The notes below the pieces were generated by a model. It was not told the origin of the DNA, did no database searches, and was given only the letters and a program-made list of their open reading frames with translations. Made by a program: the position numbers and the translations under genes. Shown one piece after another: positions 11,906-20,842 of a stretch of 64,000 nucleotides of DNA (position 1 is the first letter of the stretch; every line of letters starts with the position of its first letter). This DNA comes from Bradyrhizobium vignae (GTDB lineage: Bacteria; Pseudomonadota; Alphaproteobacteria; Rhizobiales; Xanthobacteraceae), in assembly GCF_004114425.1 (NCBI RefSeq), contig NZ_RDQF01000011.1:1-64000 (forward strand), in the 5' to 3' direction.

Positions 11906-13035
11906 CGCATGAATACCGTTGCTGGATCGATCCGCACCACGCGCACGATTGCACCGATCGCCGACGCCACGCACATCACGACCGTCAGCACGAACAGGGC
12001 TGCAATCAGCCACGGCGTGATGACGATCGGCAGCGCGCTCTTGGCAGTCATCTCCACGACGACGGCGCCAATCGCACCCGCGATGACGAAGCCGATGATC
12101 GCGTTGAGGAGCGCCTGATAGATGATGACCCTGTAGATATATCCATTCGAAGAACCCATTGCCCGCAGGGTGGCGAATTCACTGAGGTGATCCTTGGTGC
12201 TCGAATAGAGCGTTTGCGCGACGATGACGGTGCCGACGATCACTCCCAGCAATGCACCTGCAAATAGCGCAGCGCCGGCGCCCGTTCCGAACAGCCAGAA
12301 CGAGCGGCTACGGCTGCGGAATTCATCGGTGGTGAGCACCTCGTGCTCACCAACTTGAGAGCGAATGGCCTTGAGAACTGTGTCGCGATCGGCGTCGGGC
12401 TTGAGGCGCACCAGGAGATCGCTGGCGCGATCCGGGAAGGTTCCGGTGTAGGTGCGAGCGTTTTTCAGGTCCACGAAGACGTAGGGCGTGGTGGTGAAGG
12501 AGCGGATGCCGTCGGTCAAGGCCACGACCTTCACGCGGCGGCCGCGGATCTCGGCCGTTGATCCGATTTTTGAGACGCCGAGGCGATCGTAGTAGGAGCG
12601 GTCGACGACCACCGCTCCATTTTGCGACAGCGCGCGAACGTCACCCTCGACCACGTTCCATGGCCTCAGGCTTCCATCACGCAAATCGGCGCCGACAACG
12701 AAGATGGGTGTCATCTCGCCGCTCTCGAGGCGCCAGTCCGAGAAGCCGATGACCAGCGGGACCACGGAGGCGACGCCGTCGACGGACATGACCTTGTCGC
12801 GCAGCTTCGCATCCAGCAGCGAGGGATCCTCGAAGCATTTCGCTCCCTTCGGCAGCACCCAGAGATCGGCCGATGCATGGTCGATCATCGTCGTCACCAT
12901 GCGACCGAAGCCCAGGAACAGGCCCATCTGGATCATCACCAGGACGACCGAAAAAACGATGCCGACGAGCGTCGCGACAAAGCGCAGGCGGTCGTGGAAG
13001 AGATTGCGGGACGCGAGCGTCGGGACCAGTGACAT
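11902..13035 (-). CDS. ABC transporter permease, FtsX-like (DevC type)
   Basis: Inner-membrane permease of 377 residues with the MacB/DevC topology. TM1 is near the N terminus (FVATLVGIVFSVVLVMIQMG), followed by a large periplasmic domain of roughly 200 residues. Three further TM segments form the FtsX domain after about residue 250 (LFAGALLGVIVGTVIVAQTL). The N-terminal phrasing, with a single helix then LFLGFGRMV, resembles DevC of cyanobacterial glycolipid exporters. It is coupled to the ATPase by a 4-bp ATGA overlap. The substrate is unknown; lipid or peptide export is the family expectation. Confidence 0.9.
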   Translation of the reverse strand: MSLVPTLASRNLFHDRLRFVATLVGIVFSVVLVMIQMGLFLGFGRMVTTMIDHASADLWVLPKGAKCFEDPSLLDAKLRDKVMSVDGVASVVPLVIGFSDWRLESGEMTPIFVVGADLRDGSLRPWNVVEGDVRALSQNGAVVVDRSYYDRLGVSKIGSTAEIRGRRVKVVALTDGIRSFTTTPYVFVDLKNARTYTGTFPDRASDLLVRLKPDADRDTVLKAIRSQVGEHEVLTTDEFRSRSRSFWLFGTGAGAALFAGALLGVIVGTVIVAQTLYSSTKDHLSEFATLRAMGSSNGYIYRVIIYQALLNAIIGFVIAGAIGAVVVEMTAKSALPIVITPWLIAALFVLTVVMCVASAIGAIVRVVRIDPATVFMR

Positions 13036-13045
13036 GGACGTTCCG

Positions 13046-14269
13046 TCATCGAGGTTGATCTGAGATAGCGCCCTTACCGGGGAATCCGGAATGCCGGTGG
13101 CCCAGCAGTCTCGCGCCTGCGGCCAGGAATCCGCTCGCGGCCCAGCTCAGAGCCAGCGCCACAATGAGGACGAACGCGGCTTTGGCGGCGGCGTTCAGTC
13201 TCGTGTCGAGCAGTGCATATTGCAGCCACAGCACGAACGGGTAATGCGTGAGGTAGATGCCGTAGGCATTGGTGGAAAGGCTGTCGGCGACCGCCGACCT
13301 GCGACGCAACAATGCCAGCGAACTCGCCACAAAAGCGATCACGCCCGTCGCGCATGCAGGGGGAAACGCGAAAGCAGCGGCGATCCGGTACGCCGGCGGA
13401 CTGGCATTCCAGTCCGGCATGGTCAGTGCGGTCAGCCCGCCCCATACGGCAAAGCAGGCGAAAGCTGCGGCAACCCACGTTGGCCAGTGGTGCGCGAGGG
13501 GGCCGTCGATGCGGAAGACGCTGCGATCAGAGCCGTAGCTGCCGATGGCGAGCCCCGCGGAGAAATAGAGGAGATAGTGCAGCGGGCGGCTTAGCTGGAA
13601 AGACAATGGGCCGAAAAAGGTCCATTCCCAGGGGGTGAAGATCATCGCGAGCGGGACATAGGCCAGTGCCGACAGACTGGTCAGGCCTGCGAAGAGGAGC
13701 AGGGGACGATCGTCGCATTTGGCGACGATGAAGCTCGCGGCGCGTGGCCACGATGGCACGAGCTCATGCAGCGCAGCAGCCAGTGCGCTGAGCAGCAGAA
13801 GCTGCCACAAGAACCATTGCGGGCCCGAGGGCCACATCGGCAAAGCGCGCCAGTGCTGCCAAAATGCCGCAGGCGACGGGTCGGTCGCGGTCGTCAGATA
13901 CGAGGCGTAGTACGCCACCGGACTGAGGAGGACGACGGCGAGGACGAAGGGCAATCCAATTCGCCACCAGCGATCCGCGAGATAGGCGGCGGCGCCCTTG
14001 CGGATCAGGCCACGCGGGGTGAACAGGCCCGCCAAAAGGAACATCAGGGACATCAAGCTGACGTCTTGCCATGCGCAGAACAGGTCCAGCCCAAACCAGC
14101 GCTCGCTGTCGATGATCGGAAACGCGATCCAGCGATAGGGCGACGCGTCGAAGGCGAACGGATGCGGCGGCTGAGAGGCGAGGTACGGAAGGGCCGAATG
14201 GAAGGCGACCACGATCAGGATGACGACGGCGCGCAAATTGCTGAATGTGACGTTGGCGCCAGAGTTCAT
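13046..14269 (-). CDS. Acyltransferase 3 family membrane protein
   Basis: Integral membrane acyltransferase (OafA/OpgC superfamily), 407 residues with about ten TM helices. It has the early family His in VVAFHSALPY and the fold seen in glucan- or sugar-modifying enzymes. The start MNSGANVTFSNLRAVV is chosen because the longer reading upstream is not family-like; the ribosome site is weak. It ends 10 bp before the ABC permease start, so esterase, transporter and acyltransferase may form one envelope-modification cluster. Acceptor and donor are unknown; O-acetylation or succinylation of a glycan is possible. Confidence 0.85.
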   Translation of the reverse strand: MNSGANVTFSNLRAVVILIVVAFHSALPYLASQPPHPFAFDASPYRWIAFPIIDSERWFGLDLFCAWQDVSLMSLMFLLAGLFTPRGLIRKGAAAYLADRWWRIGLPFVLAVVLLSPVAYYASYLTTATDPSPAAFWQHWRALPMWPSGPQWFLWQLLLLSALAAALHELVPSWPRAASFIVAKCDDRPLLLFAGLTSLSALAYVPLAMIFTPWEWTFFGPLSFQLSRPLHYLLYFSAGLAIGSYGSDRSVFRIDGPLAHHWPTWVAAAFACFAVWGGLTALTMPDWNASPPAYRIAAAFAFPPACATGVIAFVASSLALLRRRSAVADSLSTNAYGIYLTHYPFVLWLQYALLDTRLNAAAKAAFVLIVALALSWAASGFLAAGARLLGHRHSGFPGKGAISDQPR

Positions 14270-14424
14270 GGGGGAGCACCAGCCCGGGATTGATCTCGCC
14301 GGAACCAACCGAAAGCCGATCCACCTGGTTCCAATTCGCCGACGGGCAATTTCAGATTGGATCCGCAGCGGACGCGGTTTTGCTGAAGCCAACGCCTCCA
14401 GGGCCAGGCGCGCTCGCTGGTGGG

Positions 14425-14811
14425 CTACGAGGCGGTCGAAAGCTCTCTCGTCAAATCGGCAAGCGCCTCCCGCTTTCCGATTTGTGCCATCCAGCACCAA
14501 AGGGGACGCTCAATCTTGCCATAGCCCGCGAGCAGTCCCTCTCGTTTCGGCGCATCGTCAACGTCGCGAAGAAGCCCAGAACGTAGACCCTCCTTTGCCA
14601 TCTTCCACTGCAGCGATGCAGGGTAGGCCTTGAGGACGCAAGCAGGCGAATCCGCCGCCATGATCTCCAGGACGGTACCGATCTCCCCGCCATGCAGTTC
14701 GGCGACGTCCAGCACCGAGGCCTGCGGAAAGATCCGACCGATGATCGACTGCACCTGATCGAACGAGATTGTCAGCCGAGGTTTCAACTGCAGAGGCGGA
14801 TCGCTGGACAT
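14425..14811 (-). pseudogene. Truncated aminoglycoside-phosphotransferase-like gene
   Basis: The 128-residue reading frame resembles only the N-terminal lobe of APH-type small-molecule kinases: a helix, a beta hairpin (GGEIGTVLEI), then the ATP-site Lys region (PACVLKAYPASLQWKMAKEG). The reading then loses similarity and stops. The HxDxxxxN and DxD active-site motifs of the family are absent, and none was seen in the following 150 bases. It is therefore most likely a decayed remnant of a phosphotransferase gene. A functional small protein cannot be ruled out. Confidence 0.5.
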
Positions 14812-14904
14812 TTTCGCACCTGCCTCATGCAGCAATCCGGGGCTCTCACGCTTGTCGAGAAACCCGGATTGCGCTTGCCGCTCCACTCGGGCTACGCGCT
14901 TCCG

Positions 14905-16821
14905 CTAAATCTCCAGCTCCGTCCCGAACTCCACCACCTGCTTGGTCGGCACGCCGAAGAACGCGGCGGAGCGTTCGGCGTTGCGCTGGAGGAAGGCAAA
15001 CACGCCTTCGCGCCAGACCCACATTCCCGGGACGTCCTCGCGCGGGATGATGGTCTCGCGGCCAACGTAGTAGGTGATGTCGGAGAGGTCGATGCCGGGC
15101 AGCTTGCCCAGGCGGCAGATGAGCTTCAGTCCTTCATAGATCGTCGGGTTCTGCATGAAGCCGTAATGCAGGATCACGCGGGTGATGCCCGGGATGATCT
15201 CGAGCACCTCGGCGCGTTCCTCGTCGGGAATGTGCGGCGATTCCTCGATCAGCACGGTGACCAGCAGCACGCGTTCGTGCAGCACGCGATTGTGCTTGAC
15301 GAACTGGGTCAGCGCCAGCGGCACGCCGCGCGGCGCGGAGGCCAAAAACACCGCGGTCCCGGGCAGCCTCGCCCTGCACTGGTTCACGACGGTCTCGATC
15401 AGGTCCTCCTCGGGTTGGCGCAGCCGCGCCCGCGCCGCCTCGACCAGCTTCACGCCGCCGCGCCAGGTCAGCATCAGGAACGCAACGAGGGCCGCGAGCA
15501 GCAACGGAAACCAGCCGCCCTCGAACAGCTTGATCGAGTTGGCCGAGAAGAAGATCACGTCGATCACGAAGAAGGCGCCGTTCACGGCAACCACCAGCCA
15601 GGGCGAATAGCCCCACTGGATCGCCACCAGCGCCGCGAGCAACGTGGTGATCGCCATCAGCAGCGACACTGCGATGCCATAGGCGCCGGCGAGCGCGTCC
15701 GAGCTGCCGAAGCTCAGCACCGCCCCGAGCGTTGCGGCAGCAAGCAGCCAATTGACCAGCGGCACGTAGATCTGGCCGATCGCAGCGCTCGTGGTGTGGC
15801 GGATCTGCATGCGCGGCAGGAAACCGAGCTGGATCGACTGCTGTGTCAGCGAAAACACGCCGGAGATGATCGCCTGCGAGGCGATCACGGTCGCGACCGC
15901 CGAGAAGGCGACCAGCACATAGTGCAGGGCGTCGGGGCAGAGCTGGAAGAACGGATTCTCGATCATGGCGGGATCGGTGATCAGAAGCGCTGCCTGGCCG
16001 AAATAATTCAGCACCAGCGCCGGCAGGCAGACCGCGAACCAGGCGAGCCGGATCGGGAAGCGCCCGAAATGCCCCATGTCGGCATACATGGCTTCGCCGC
16101 CGGTGACCGCGAGGAAGGCGGCGCCGAGAATTCCGAAGGAGACGTGAAAATCCTGGTGGATCAGGAAGTCGAAGGCATAGAGCGGGCTGAGCGCCGCCAG
16201 CACCGCCGGCGCCTTGACGATGCCGTGGATGCCAAGCGCGGCAAGCACGACGAACCAGGCCAGCATCACAGGGCCGAAGATGCGGCCGATGAAGCCGGTG
16301 CCCTGCTTCTGCATCATGAACAGCCCGATCAGGATGGCGACGGTCACGGGCACCACGGCCGGTGCCAGCGAGGGGGCGTCGACCTTGAGGCCTTCGATGG
16401 CGCTGAGCACCGAGATCGCCGGCGTGATCGCGCCGTCGCCATAGAGCAGGGCGGCGCCGATGAGGCCGACCACCAGGAGATGGGCGCGCCATGTGCCTGG
16501 CTGGGCGTGGCGGGCATGCAGCAGTGCCAGCAGCGCGACGATGCCCCCTTCGCCGCGGTTATCCGCGCGCAGGATCAGCAGCGCGTATTTCAGCGAGATG
16601 ATCAGCAGCAACGCCCAAAGGATCAGCGAGGCAACCCCCAGGACAGCGTCCTGACTCAGCGTGCCTCCATGAGCAGCCGCCTTGGCGGCTTCCTTCAGGG
16701 CGTAGAGGGGACTGGTGCCGATATCGCCGTAGACCACCCCAAGGGCGCCCATGGTCATGGCAAGCGGCAGCGCGTCGGGGCGATGGCCGGAGGCGACTGC
16801 GGGCGTACTGGACAACGGCAA
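14905..16821 (-). CDS. kup: Potassium transporter Kup
   Basis: Low-affinity H+/K+ symporter of the KUP/HAK family in the inner membrane, 638 residues. The hallmark first helix GVVYGDIGTSPLYALKE is intact, followed by DNRGEGGI and about twelve TM helices up to residue 450. A hydrophilic cytoplasmic tail contains the family phrases PRGVPLALTQFVKHN and FGVPTKQVVEFG. Rhizobia commonly carry several kup paralogues. A palindrome (16879-16899) lies 58 bp upstream. The adjacent upstream gene on this strand encodes a small secreted protein. Confidence 0.95.
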   Translation of the reverse strand: MPLSSTPAVASGHRPDALPLAMTMGALGVVYGDIGTSPLYALKEAAKAAAHGGTLSQDAVLGVASLILWALLLIISLKYALLILRADNRGEGGIVALLALLHARHAQPGTWRAHLLVVGLIGAALLYGDGAITPAISVLSAIEGLKVDAPSLAPAVVPVTVAILIGLFMMQKQGTGFIGRIFGPVMLAWFVVLAALGIHGIVKAPAVLAALSPLYAFDFLIHQDFHVSFGILGAAFLAVTGGEAMYADMGHFGRFPIRLAWFAVCLPALVLNYFGQAALLITDPAMIENPFFQLCPDALHYVLVAFSAVATVIASQAIISGVFSLTQQSIQLGFLPRMQIRHTTSAAIGQIYVPLVNWLLAAATLGAVLSFGSSDALAGAYGIAVSLLMAITTLLAALVAIQWGYSPWLVVAVNGAFFVIDVIFFSANSIKLFEGGWFPLLLAALVAFLMLTWRGGVKLVEAARARLRQPEEDLIETVVNQCRARLPGTAVFLASAPRGVPLALTQFVKHNRVLHERVLLVTVLIEESPHIPDEERAEVLEIIPGITRVILHYGFMQNPTIYEGLKLICRLGKLPGIDLSDITYYVGRETIIPREDVPGMWVWREGVFAFLQRNAERSAAFFGVPTKQVVEFGTELEI

Positions 16822-16878
16822 CTCCCCCGATGGAAACGCGCCCGTCGGGTCATTCCGATGGGGGCGAGCACGATGCAG

Positions 16879-16899
16879 TTTGCGACGAGACGTCGCAAA
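16879..16899. promoter_or_regulatory. Palindrome upstream of kup
   Basis: TTTGCGAC-gagac-GTCGCAAA, perfect 8-bp arms, between the small secreted protein gene and kup. There is no T tract, so it is more likely an operator than a terminator. Confidence 0.35.
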
Positions 16900-16953
16900 T
16901 ATCCACGGGGTTTATCTTGAGGGGGCTTCCTGACGCGAAACTTACAGGTCCGA

Positions 16954-17211
16954 CTACGGGGTGCGGTCGGCTGTCACGAGGCGGGCCTCGCGGACACTGG
17001 CCTTGCTGCCGGCGCGGCGCAGGCAGGACGCCTCGAAATTCGGCCAGGCCTGCTGTGAGCAGTCGCGGCCGATGGTGCGGATGTCGAGCCGGTCGCTCTT
17101 GGCCAGCGGCTGCGGCACGCTGGCTTCGACGGTCGGGGCAAAGCCGGGCAGGAGGGTGAGGGCTGCGGCAACACACGCAGAGACTGCGATCGCTGAAATG
17201 GTCTTGATCAT
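16954..17211 (-). CDS. Small secreted hypothetical protein
   Basis: 85 residues with a signal peptide (MIKTISAIAVSACVAAALTL). The short mature region carries two Cys residues (GRDCSQQAW and EASCLRRAG) that could form a disulfide in the periplasm. A GGGGACC ribosome site precedes the ATG. The family is not recognised beyond likely conservation in Bradyrhizobium. The phrase CSQQAWPNFEASCLR resembles small periplasmic proteins seen often in this group. Confidence 0.75.
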   Translation of the reverse strand: MIKTISAIAVSACVAAALTLLPGFAPTVEASVPQPLAKSDRLDIRTIGRDCSQQAWPNFEASCLRRAGSKASVREARLVTADRTP

Positions 17212-17334
17212 TGACGGTCCCCTGTGATGCGGCCGCCTCGCCCAGTGTGCGGCCCGTCATTCGTTGGCTGGATTAGTAACCATGGCCAGTTTCCGGACGT
17301 CTTCGCGGAGGCTGGAAATGGTTTCGTTCGCGCT

Positions 17335-17374
17335 CCGTTTTGTTTCGTCGCTGCCCGAGGACGAAACAAAACGG
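17335..17374. repeat. Perfect 15-bp inverted repeat in the intergenic region before coaD
   Basis: Arms CCGTTTTGTTTCGTC and GACGAAACAAAACGG around a 10-base loop. It is nested inside a further inverted pair, CCGGACGTC (17293-17301) and GACGTCCGG (17383-17391). It lies between the divergent small secreted gene and coaD. There is no T run after the stem in either direction, so an operator or structured leader is more likely than a terminator. Confidence 0.6.
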
Positions 17375-17478
17375 CCATTGCCGACGTCCGGCGAGACATT
17401 TTCCGTGTAAAAGGTCCGGAAACGGACAAGGAACCTGCCCGGCTTGCCGGGCCGGGCCGGGCGCGGTAGGACGGGGCC

Positions 17479-17976
17479 ATGTCGCGCATTGCCTTCTACC
17501 CAGGTTCCTTCGACCCCATCACCAACGGCCATCTGGACGTGGTCCGGCACAGCGTCTCGCTGTGCGACCGGCTGGTGGTCGCGATCGGCGTGCACCCAGG
17601 CAAGAAACCGCTGTTCTCCACCGAGGAGCGGCTGAAGATGCTCCATGACGTCTGCGGGCCAATCGCGGCCCAGGCCGGCTGCGTGCTCGAGGCGACGACG
17701 TTTGACGATCTGTCGGTGACCGCGGCGCGCAAGCACGGCGCGATCATCATGATCCGGGGCCTGCGCGACGGCACCGATCTCGATTACGAGATGCAGCTCG
17801 CCGGCATGAACGAGGCCATGGCGCCTGAAGTGCATACGGTCTTCCTGCCGGCCTCTCCCATGGTCCGCCCGATCACCGCCACTTTGGTGCGCCAGATCGC
17901 CGGCATGGGCGGGGATGTCTCGGCCTTCGTCCCGCCGCAGGTCGCGGCACAGCTCAAGGCCAAATTCGCCGGTTAA
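17479..17976 (+). CDS. coaD: Phosphopantetheine adenylyltransferase
   Basis: CoaD transfers AMP from ATP to 4'-phosphopantetheine, the penultimate step of coenzyme A synthesis. The 165-residue protein has the nucleotidyltransferase TxGH motif (TNGH, 15-18) after YPGSFDP. It also has the [12 protein letters not shown] substrate loop and the late SSxxVR-like region ([17 protein letters not shown]). It heads a same-strand run coaD - cyclophilin - small secreted protein - ppiB - queA, the usual order in Bradyrhizobium relatives as far as I know. Confidence 0.97.
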   Translation: MSRIAFYPGSFDPITNGHLDVVRHSVSLCDRLVVAIGVHPGKKPLFSTEERLKMLHDVCGPIAAQAGCVLEATTFDDLSVTAARKHGAIIMIRGLRDGTDLDYEMQLAGMNEAMAPEVHTVFLPASPMVRPITATLVRQIAGMGGDVSAFVPPQVAAQLKAKFAG

Positions 17977-18012
17977 CGGCCCGCTTCCTTTCTCATCCTG
18001 ACCGGAGTTGTC

Positions 18013-18576
18013 ATGATCCGAATTTTCGCAGTTCTTGCCGCGCTTGTGTTCGCGGTGCCGGCGGTGGCGCAGCAATTGCCGGCAAACCTCGACAAGGCCA
18101 ATGCCATCGTCATCGACAGCACCAAAGGCCGCATCGTCATCAAGCTCAGGACCGACATCGCGCCGCAGCATGCCGAGCGCATCAAGCAGCTCGCGCGCGA
18201 GGGCTTCTACAACAACGTGCCGTTCCACCGTGTCATGGACGGCTTCATGGCGCAGACGGGCGACGGCCAGAACGGCAACGGCACCGGCGGCTCGAAATAT
18301 CCGAACCTGAAGCAGGAATTCTCCAAGGTGCATTTTGCCCGCGGCATCGTCGGCATGGCCCGGCGCGGCGACAGCGTCGACAGCGCCAACTCGCAGTTCT
18401 TCATCATGTTCGCCGACGGCGGCAGCCTCGACGGCCAGTACACGGTGATCGGCGAGGTCGTGCAGGGCATGGACGTCGTCGACAAGCTGAAGAAGGCGCC
18501 CCCCGGCTCGCCCGGCGGCACCGTCACCGATCCCGACAAGATGGTGAAGGTGCAGGTCGCCTCCGACATCAAGTAG
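18013..18576 (+). CDS. Exported cyclophilin-type peptidyl-prolyl isomerase
   Basis: Periplasmic PpiA-like prolyl isomerase, 187 residues, with signal peptide MIRIFAVLAALVFAVPAVAQ. The cyclophilin core is complete: PFHRVMDGFMAQTGD holds the catalytic Arg, and SQFFIMFA and the loop GSLDGQYTVIGEV follow. It lies 37 bp after coaD. The second cyclophilin downstream lacks a signal peptide, so the pair serves periplasm and cytoplasm. Confidence 0.93.
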   Translation: MIRIFAVLAALVFAVPAVAQQLPANLDKANAIVIDSTKGRIVIKLRTDIAPQHAERIKQLAREGFYNNVPFHRVMDGFMAQTGDGQNGNGTGGSKYPNLKQEFSKVHFARGIVGMARRGDSVDSANSQFFIMFADGGSLDGQYTVIGEVVQGMDVVDKLKKAPPGSPGGTVTDPDKMVKVQVASDIK

Positions 18577-18584
18577 GAGCGGCC

Positions 18585-18995
18585 ATGGCGCGCCGCGGTG
18601 GCAAGCTCCTGCTGGTTGCCGCGATGCTGCTGCTCGGCGTTCCCCGTGCGGCCGCGGAGGACGCGCAGGTCAACACCATCCAGGACATCTTCCGGCACTT
18701 GCGTACCTGCTGGAGACCGCCGTCGCCGGCCAAGGCGCGCCCCCTCGACATCACCGTCGTCGTGAGCTTTAACCGGGCCGGAAACATTCTGGGCCATCCG
18801 AGGATTACCTATGAATCCGCGGAGGCCTCCGACAACGACCGGCTGCAATACCGGATCGCGGTGATGGAGGCGTTGCAACGCTGCACGCCGGTGCCATTTA
18901 CCGATGCAATGGCCGGCGCCGCGGCGGGACGTCCATTCGCGATCCAGTTCCGCAACCGGAAGACTTCACCTCCAACACAAGAGAGACGAGCATGA
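18585..18995 (+). CDS. Secreted hypothetical protein (TonB-C-like)
   Basis: 136 residues with an N-terminal signal sequence (LLLVAAMLLLGVPRAAAEDA) and a domain containing two Cys (RTCWRP, QRCTPVPF). The phrase ITVVVSFNRAGNILGHPRIT followed by AVMEALQRCTPVPF resembles the C-terminal domain of TolA/TonB family proteins. It sits 8 bp after the exported cyclophilin and overlaps ppiB by four bases (ATGA), so it is part of one operon. A periplasmic role is inferred. Confidence 0.85.
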   Translation: MARRGGKLLLVAAMLLLGVPRAAAEDAQVNTIQDIFRHLRTCWRPPSPAKARPLDITVVVSFNRAGNILGHPRITYESAEASDNDRLQYRIAVMEALQRCTPVPFTDAMAGAAAGRPFAIQFRNRKTSPPTQERRA

Positions 18996-19456
18996 GCGTC
19001 ACCGAAAACACCCTGATCCTCGAGACAACGCAGGGTCCCGTCACCATCGAGATGCGGCCCGACCTCGCGCCGAACCACGTCGCGCGCATCAAGGAGCTCG
19101 TGCGCGAGGGCTTCTATGACGGCATCGTGTTTCACCGCGTGATCGAGGGCTTCATGGCCCAGACCGGCTGTCCGCATGGCACCGGCACCGGCGGCTCCGG
19201 CAAGAAGCTGAAAGCCGAGTTCAACAAGGAGCCGCATGTGCGCGGCACCGCCTCGATGGCCCGCGCCGCCAATCCCGATTCCGGCGACAGCCAGTTCTTC
19301 ATCTGCTTCGACGATGCCCGCTTCCTCGACAACCAGTACACGGTCTGGGGCAAGGTCACCGAGGGCATGGAGAACGTCGACAAGATCAAGCGCGGCGAGC
19401 CCGTGATGAATCCTGACAAGATCGTCAAGGCGCGGATGGCCGCGGACAAGGAGTAA
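18992..19456 (+). CDS. ppiB: Cytoplasmic cyclophilin, peptidyl-prolyl isomerase B
   Basis: 154 residues with no signal peptide. The cyclophilin motifs VFHRVIEGFMAQTGCPHGTGTGG, shortened here to its key parts FHRVIEGFMAQTG and GTGTGGSG, plus DSGDSQFFICF and NQYTVWGKV, identify a cytosolic prolyl isomerase. Its ATG overlaps the stop of the preceding secreted-protein gene. A family-A repeat separates it from queA. Confidence 0.95.
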   Translation: MSVTENTLILETTQGPVTIEMRPDLAPNHVARIKELVREGFYDGIVFHRVIEGFMAQTGCPHGTGTGGSGKKLKAEFNKEPHVRGTASMARAANPDSGDSQFFICFDDARFLDNQYTVWGKVTEGMENVDKIKRGEPVMNPDKIVKARMAADKE

Positions 19457-19463
19457 GCACGCG

Positions 19464-19573
19464 ACCCTCATCCTGAGGAGCGCGGAACGCGCGTCTCGAA
19501 GGATGAAGGCTCCGCTGCTGCAGTTCGGCCTTCATGGTTCGAGACGGCGCTACGCGCCTCCTCACCATGAGGG
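19464..19573. repeat. Intergenic palindromic repeat, family A, copy 1
   Basis: About 110 bp, imperfectly palindromic: CCTCATCCTGAGG at one end and CCTCACCATGAGG at the other, with GCGTCTCGAAGGATG and CATGGTTCGAGACG forming the inner arms. A close copy lies at 56671-56775 and a diverged one at 20698-20823. This is a dispersed intergenic element. Confidence 0.8.
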
Positions 19574-19599
19574 CTGGCTGTGTCGCGCTAGGCCCGCAC

Positions 19600-20673
19600 A
19601 TGCGCACCGATCTCTTCGATTTCGACCTGCCCGCCGAGCGCATCGCATTGCGTCCGGCGAGTCCGCGCGACTCCGCGAAGATGCTGGTCGTGGAGAACGG
19701 CGCGTTGCGCGACCAGACCATCTCTGACCTGCCGCAATGGCTTAAGCCCGGCGACCAGCTCGTCGTCAACGACACCAAGGTGATCGCGGCGCAGCTGAAG
19801 GGCCGCCGCATCGGCCGCGAGACGGAGCCGAAGATCGAAGCGACGCTGATCAAGCGCGTCGACGGCTCGCGCTGGCAGGCGCTGGTGAAGCCGGCAAAGA
19901 AGCTTGTTGCCGGCGATCGCATCCGCTTCGGTAATGAAGGCAAGGTCTGCCTGCTCGGCCACCTCGACGCCGACGTCGAGGCCAAGGGGGCAGAAGGTGA
20001 GGTGACGCTGTCGTTCTCATTCCACGGCCCGGCACTCGACCAGGCCATCGCCGATCTCGGCAGCCCGCCGCTACCACCCTACATCGCTTCCAAGCGCACG
20101 CCTGACGACCAGGATTTTGCGGATTACCAGACCATGTTCGCGGCCAACGAGGGCGCAGTTGCAGCGCCGACCGCGGGTCTGCATTTCACGCCCGCGCTGG
20201 AGCAGGCGCTGCGCGCGCGCGACATCGGGATCAACCGCGTGACGCTGCATGTCGGGGCAGGGACCTTCCTGCCGGTCAAGGCCGAGGACACCGAGGGCCA
20301 CAAGATGCACGCCGAGTGGGGCACCATCTCGGCCGAGGTCGCGGAGCGGCTCAACAGCGCGCGGAAAAATGGCAGGCGGATCGTCGCGGTCGGCACGACG
20401 TCATTGCGTCTGCTCGAAAGCGCGGCGAGCGAGGACGGCATGATCCAACCGTTCGCGGCCGAGACCTCGATCTTCATCACGCCGGGTTATCACTTCCGCG
20501 CCGTCGATGTCCTGATGACCAATTTTCACCTGCCGAAGTCGACACTGTTTATGCTGGTGTCGGCGTTTTCGGGGTTGGAGACCATGAAGCAGGCCTATGC
20601 GCATGCGATCGCGAATGGTTACCGGTTTTATTCGTACGGGGATGCGTGTTTGCTGTTTCCGTCGGTGCCGTAG
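19600..20673 (+). CDS. queA: S-adenosylmethionine:tRNA ribosyltransferase-isomerase
   Basis: QueA transfers the ribosyl part of SAM to preQ1 in tRNA, giving epoxyqueuosine. The 357-residue protein starts at [19 protein letters not shown], the usual start; the longer reading runs into the upstream repeat. Family motifs are [12 protein letters not shown], the PTAGLHFTP block, [11 protein letters not shown] and [15 protein letters not shown]. In many relatives tgt follows directly, but here tgt is 4.6 kb away, beyond the asd-patatin block. A diverged family-A repeat follows. Confidence 0.97.
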   Translation: MRTDLFDFDLPAERIALRPASPRDSAKMLVVENGALRDQTISDLPQWLKPGDQLVVNDTKVIAAQLKGRRIGRETEPKIEATLIKRVDGSRWQALVKPAKKLVAGDRIRFGNEGKVCLLGHLDADVEAKGAEGEVTLSFSFHGPALDQAIADLGSPPLPPYIASKRTPDDQDFADYQTMFAANEGAVAAPTAGLHFTPALEQALRARDIGINRVTLHVGAGTFLPVKAEDTEGHKMHAEWGTISAEVAERLNSARKNGRRIVAVGTTSLRLLESAASEDGMIQPFAAETSIFITPGYHFRAVDVLMTNFHLPKSTLFMLVSAFSGLETMKQAYAHAIANGYRFYSYGDACLLFPSVP

Positions 20674-20697
20674 GCGACCAACGCAAACCCATCGCCG

Positions 20698-20823
20698 TCA
20701 CCCCGAGGTGCTCGGCTCTTCGGCGAGCCTCGAAGGGCGACGGCCCGGCTGCTGCATCTCGGCCGCTCATCGAGGCTCACCATGCAGCGCCTGGCGCGGC
20801 ATGGTTCGCACCTCAGGATGACG
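20698..20823. repeat. Intergenic palindromic repeat, family A, diverged copy 2
   Basis: Imperfect palindrome of about 126 bp between queA and asd. The ends are CCCCGAGGTG and CACCTCAGGATGACG, with inner GAGCCTCGAAGG and CATCGAGGCTC. It shares layout with the copies at 19464 and 56671 but is more diverged. It may also act as the convergent terminator region. Confidence 0.55.
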
Positions 20824-20842
20824 GATCGACGGGCGTGCTCCG

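Noticed and set aside
14692..16920. 742-codon frame antisense to kup
   Set aside because: Composition dominated by Gln/His/Arg/Asp as expected for the reverse of a membrane protein gene.
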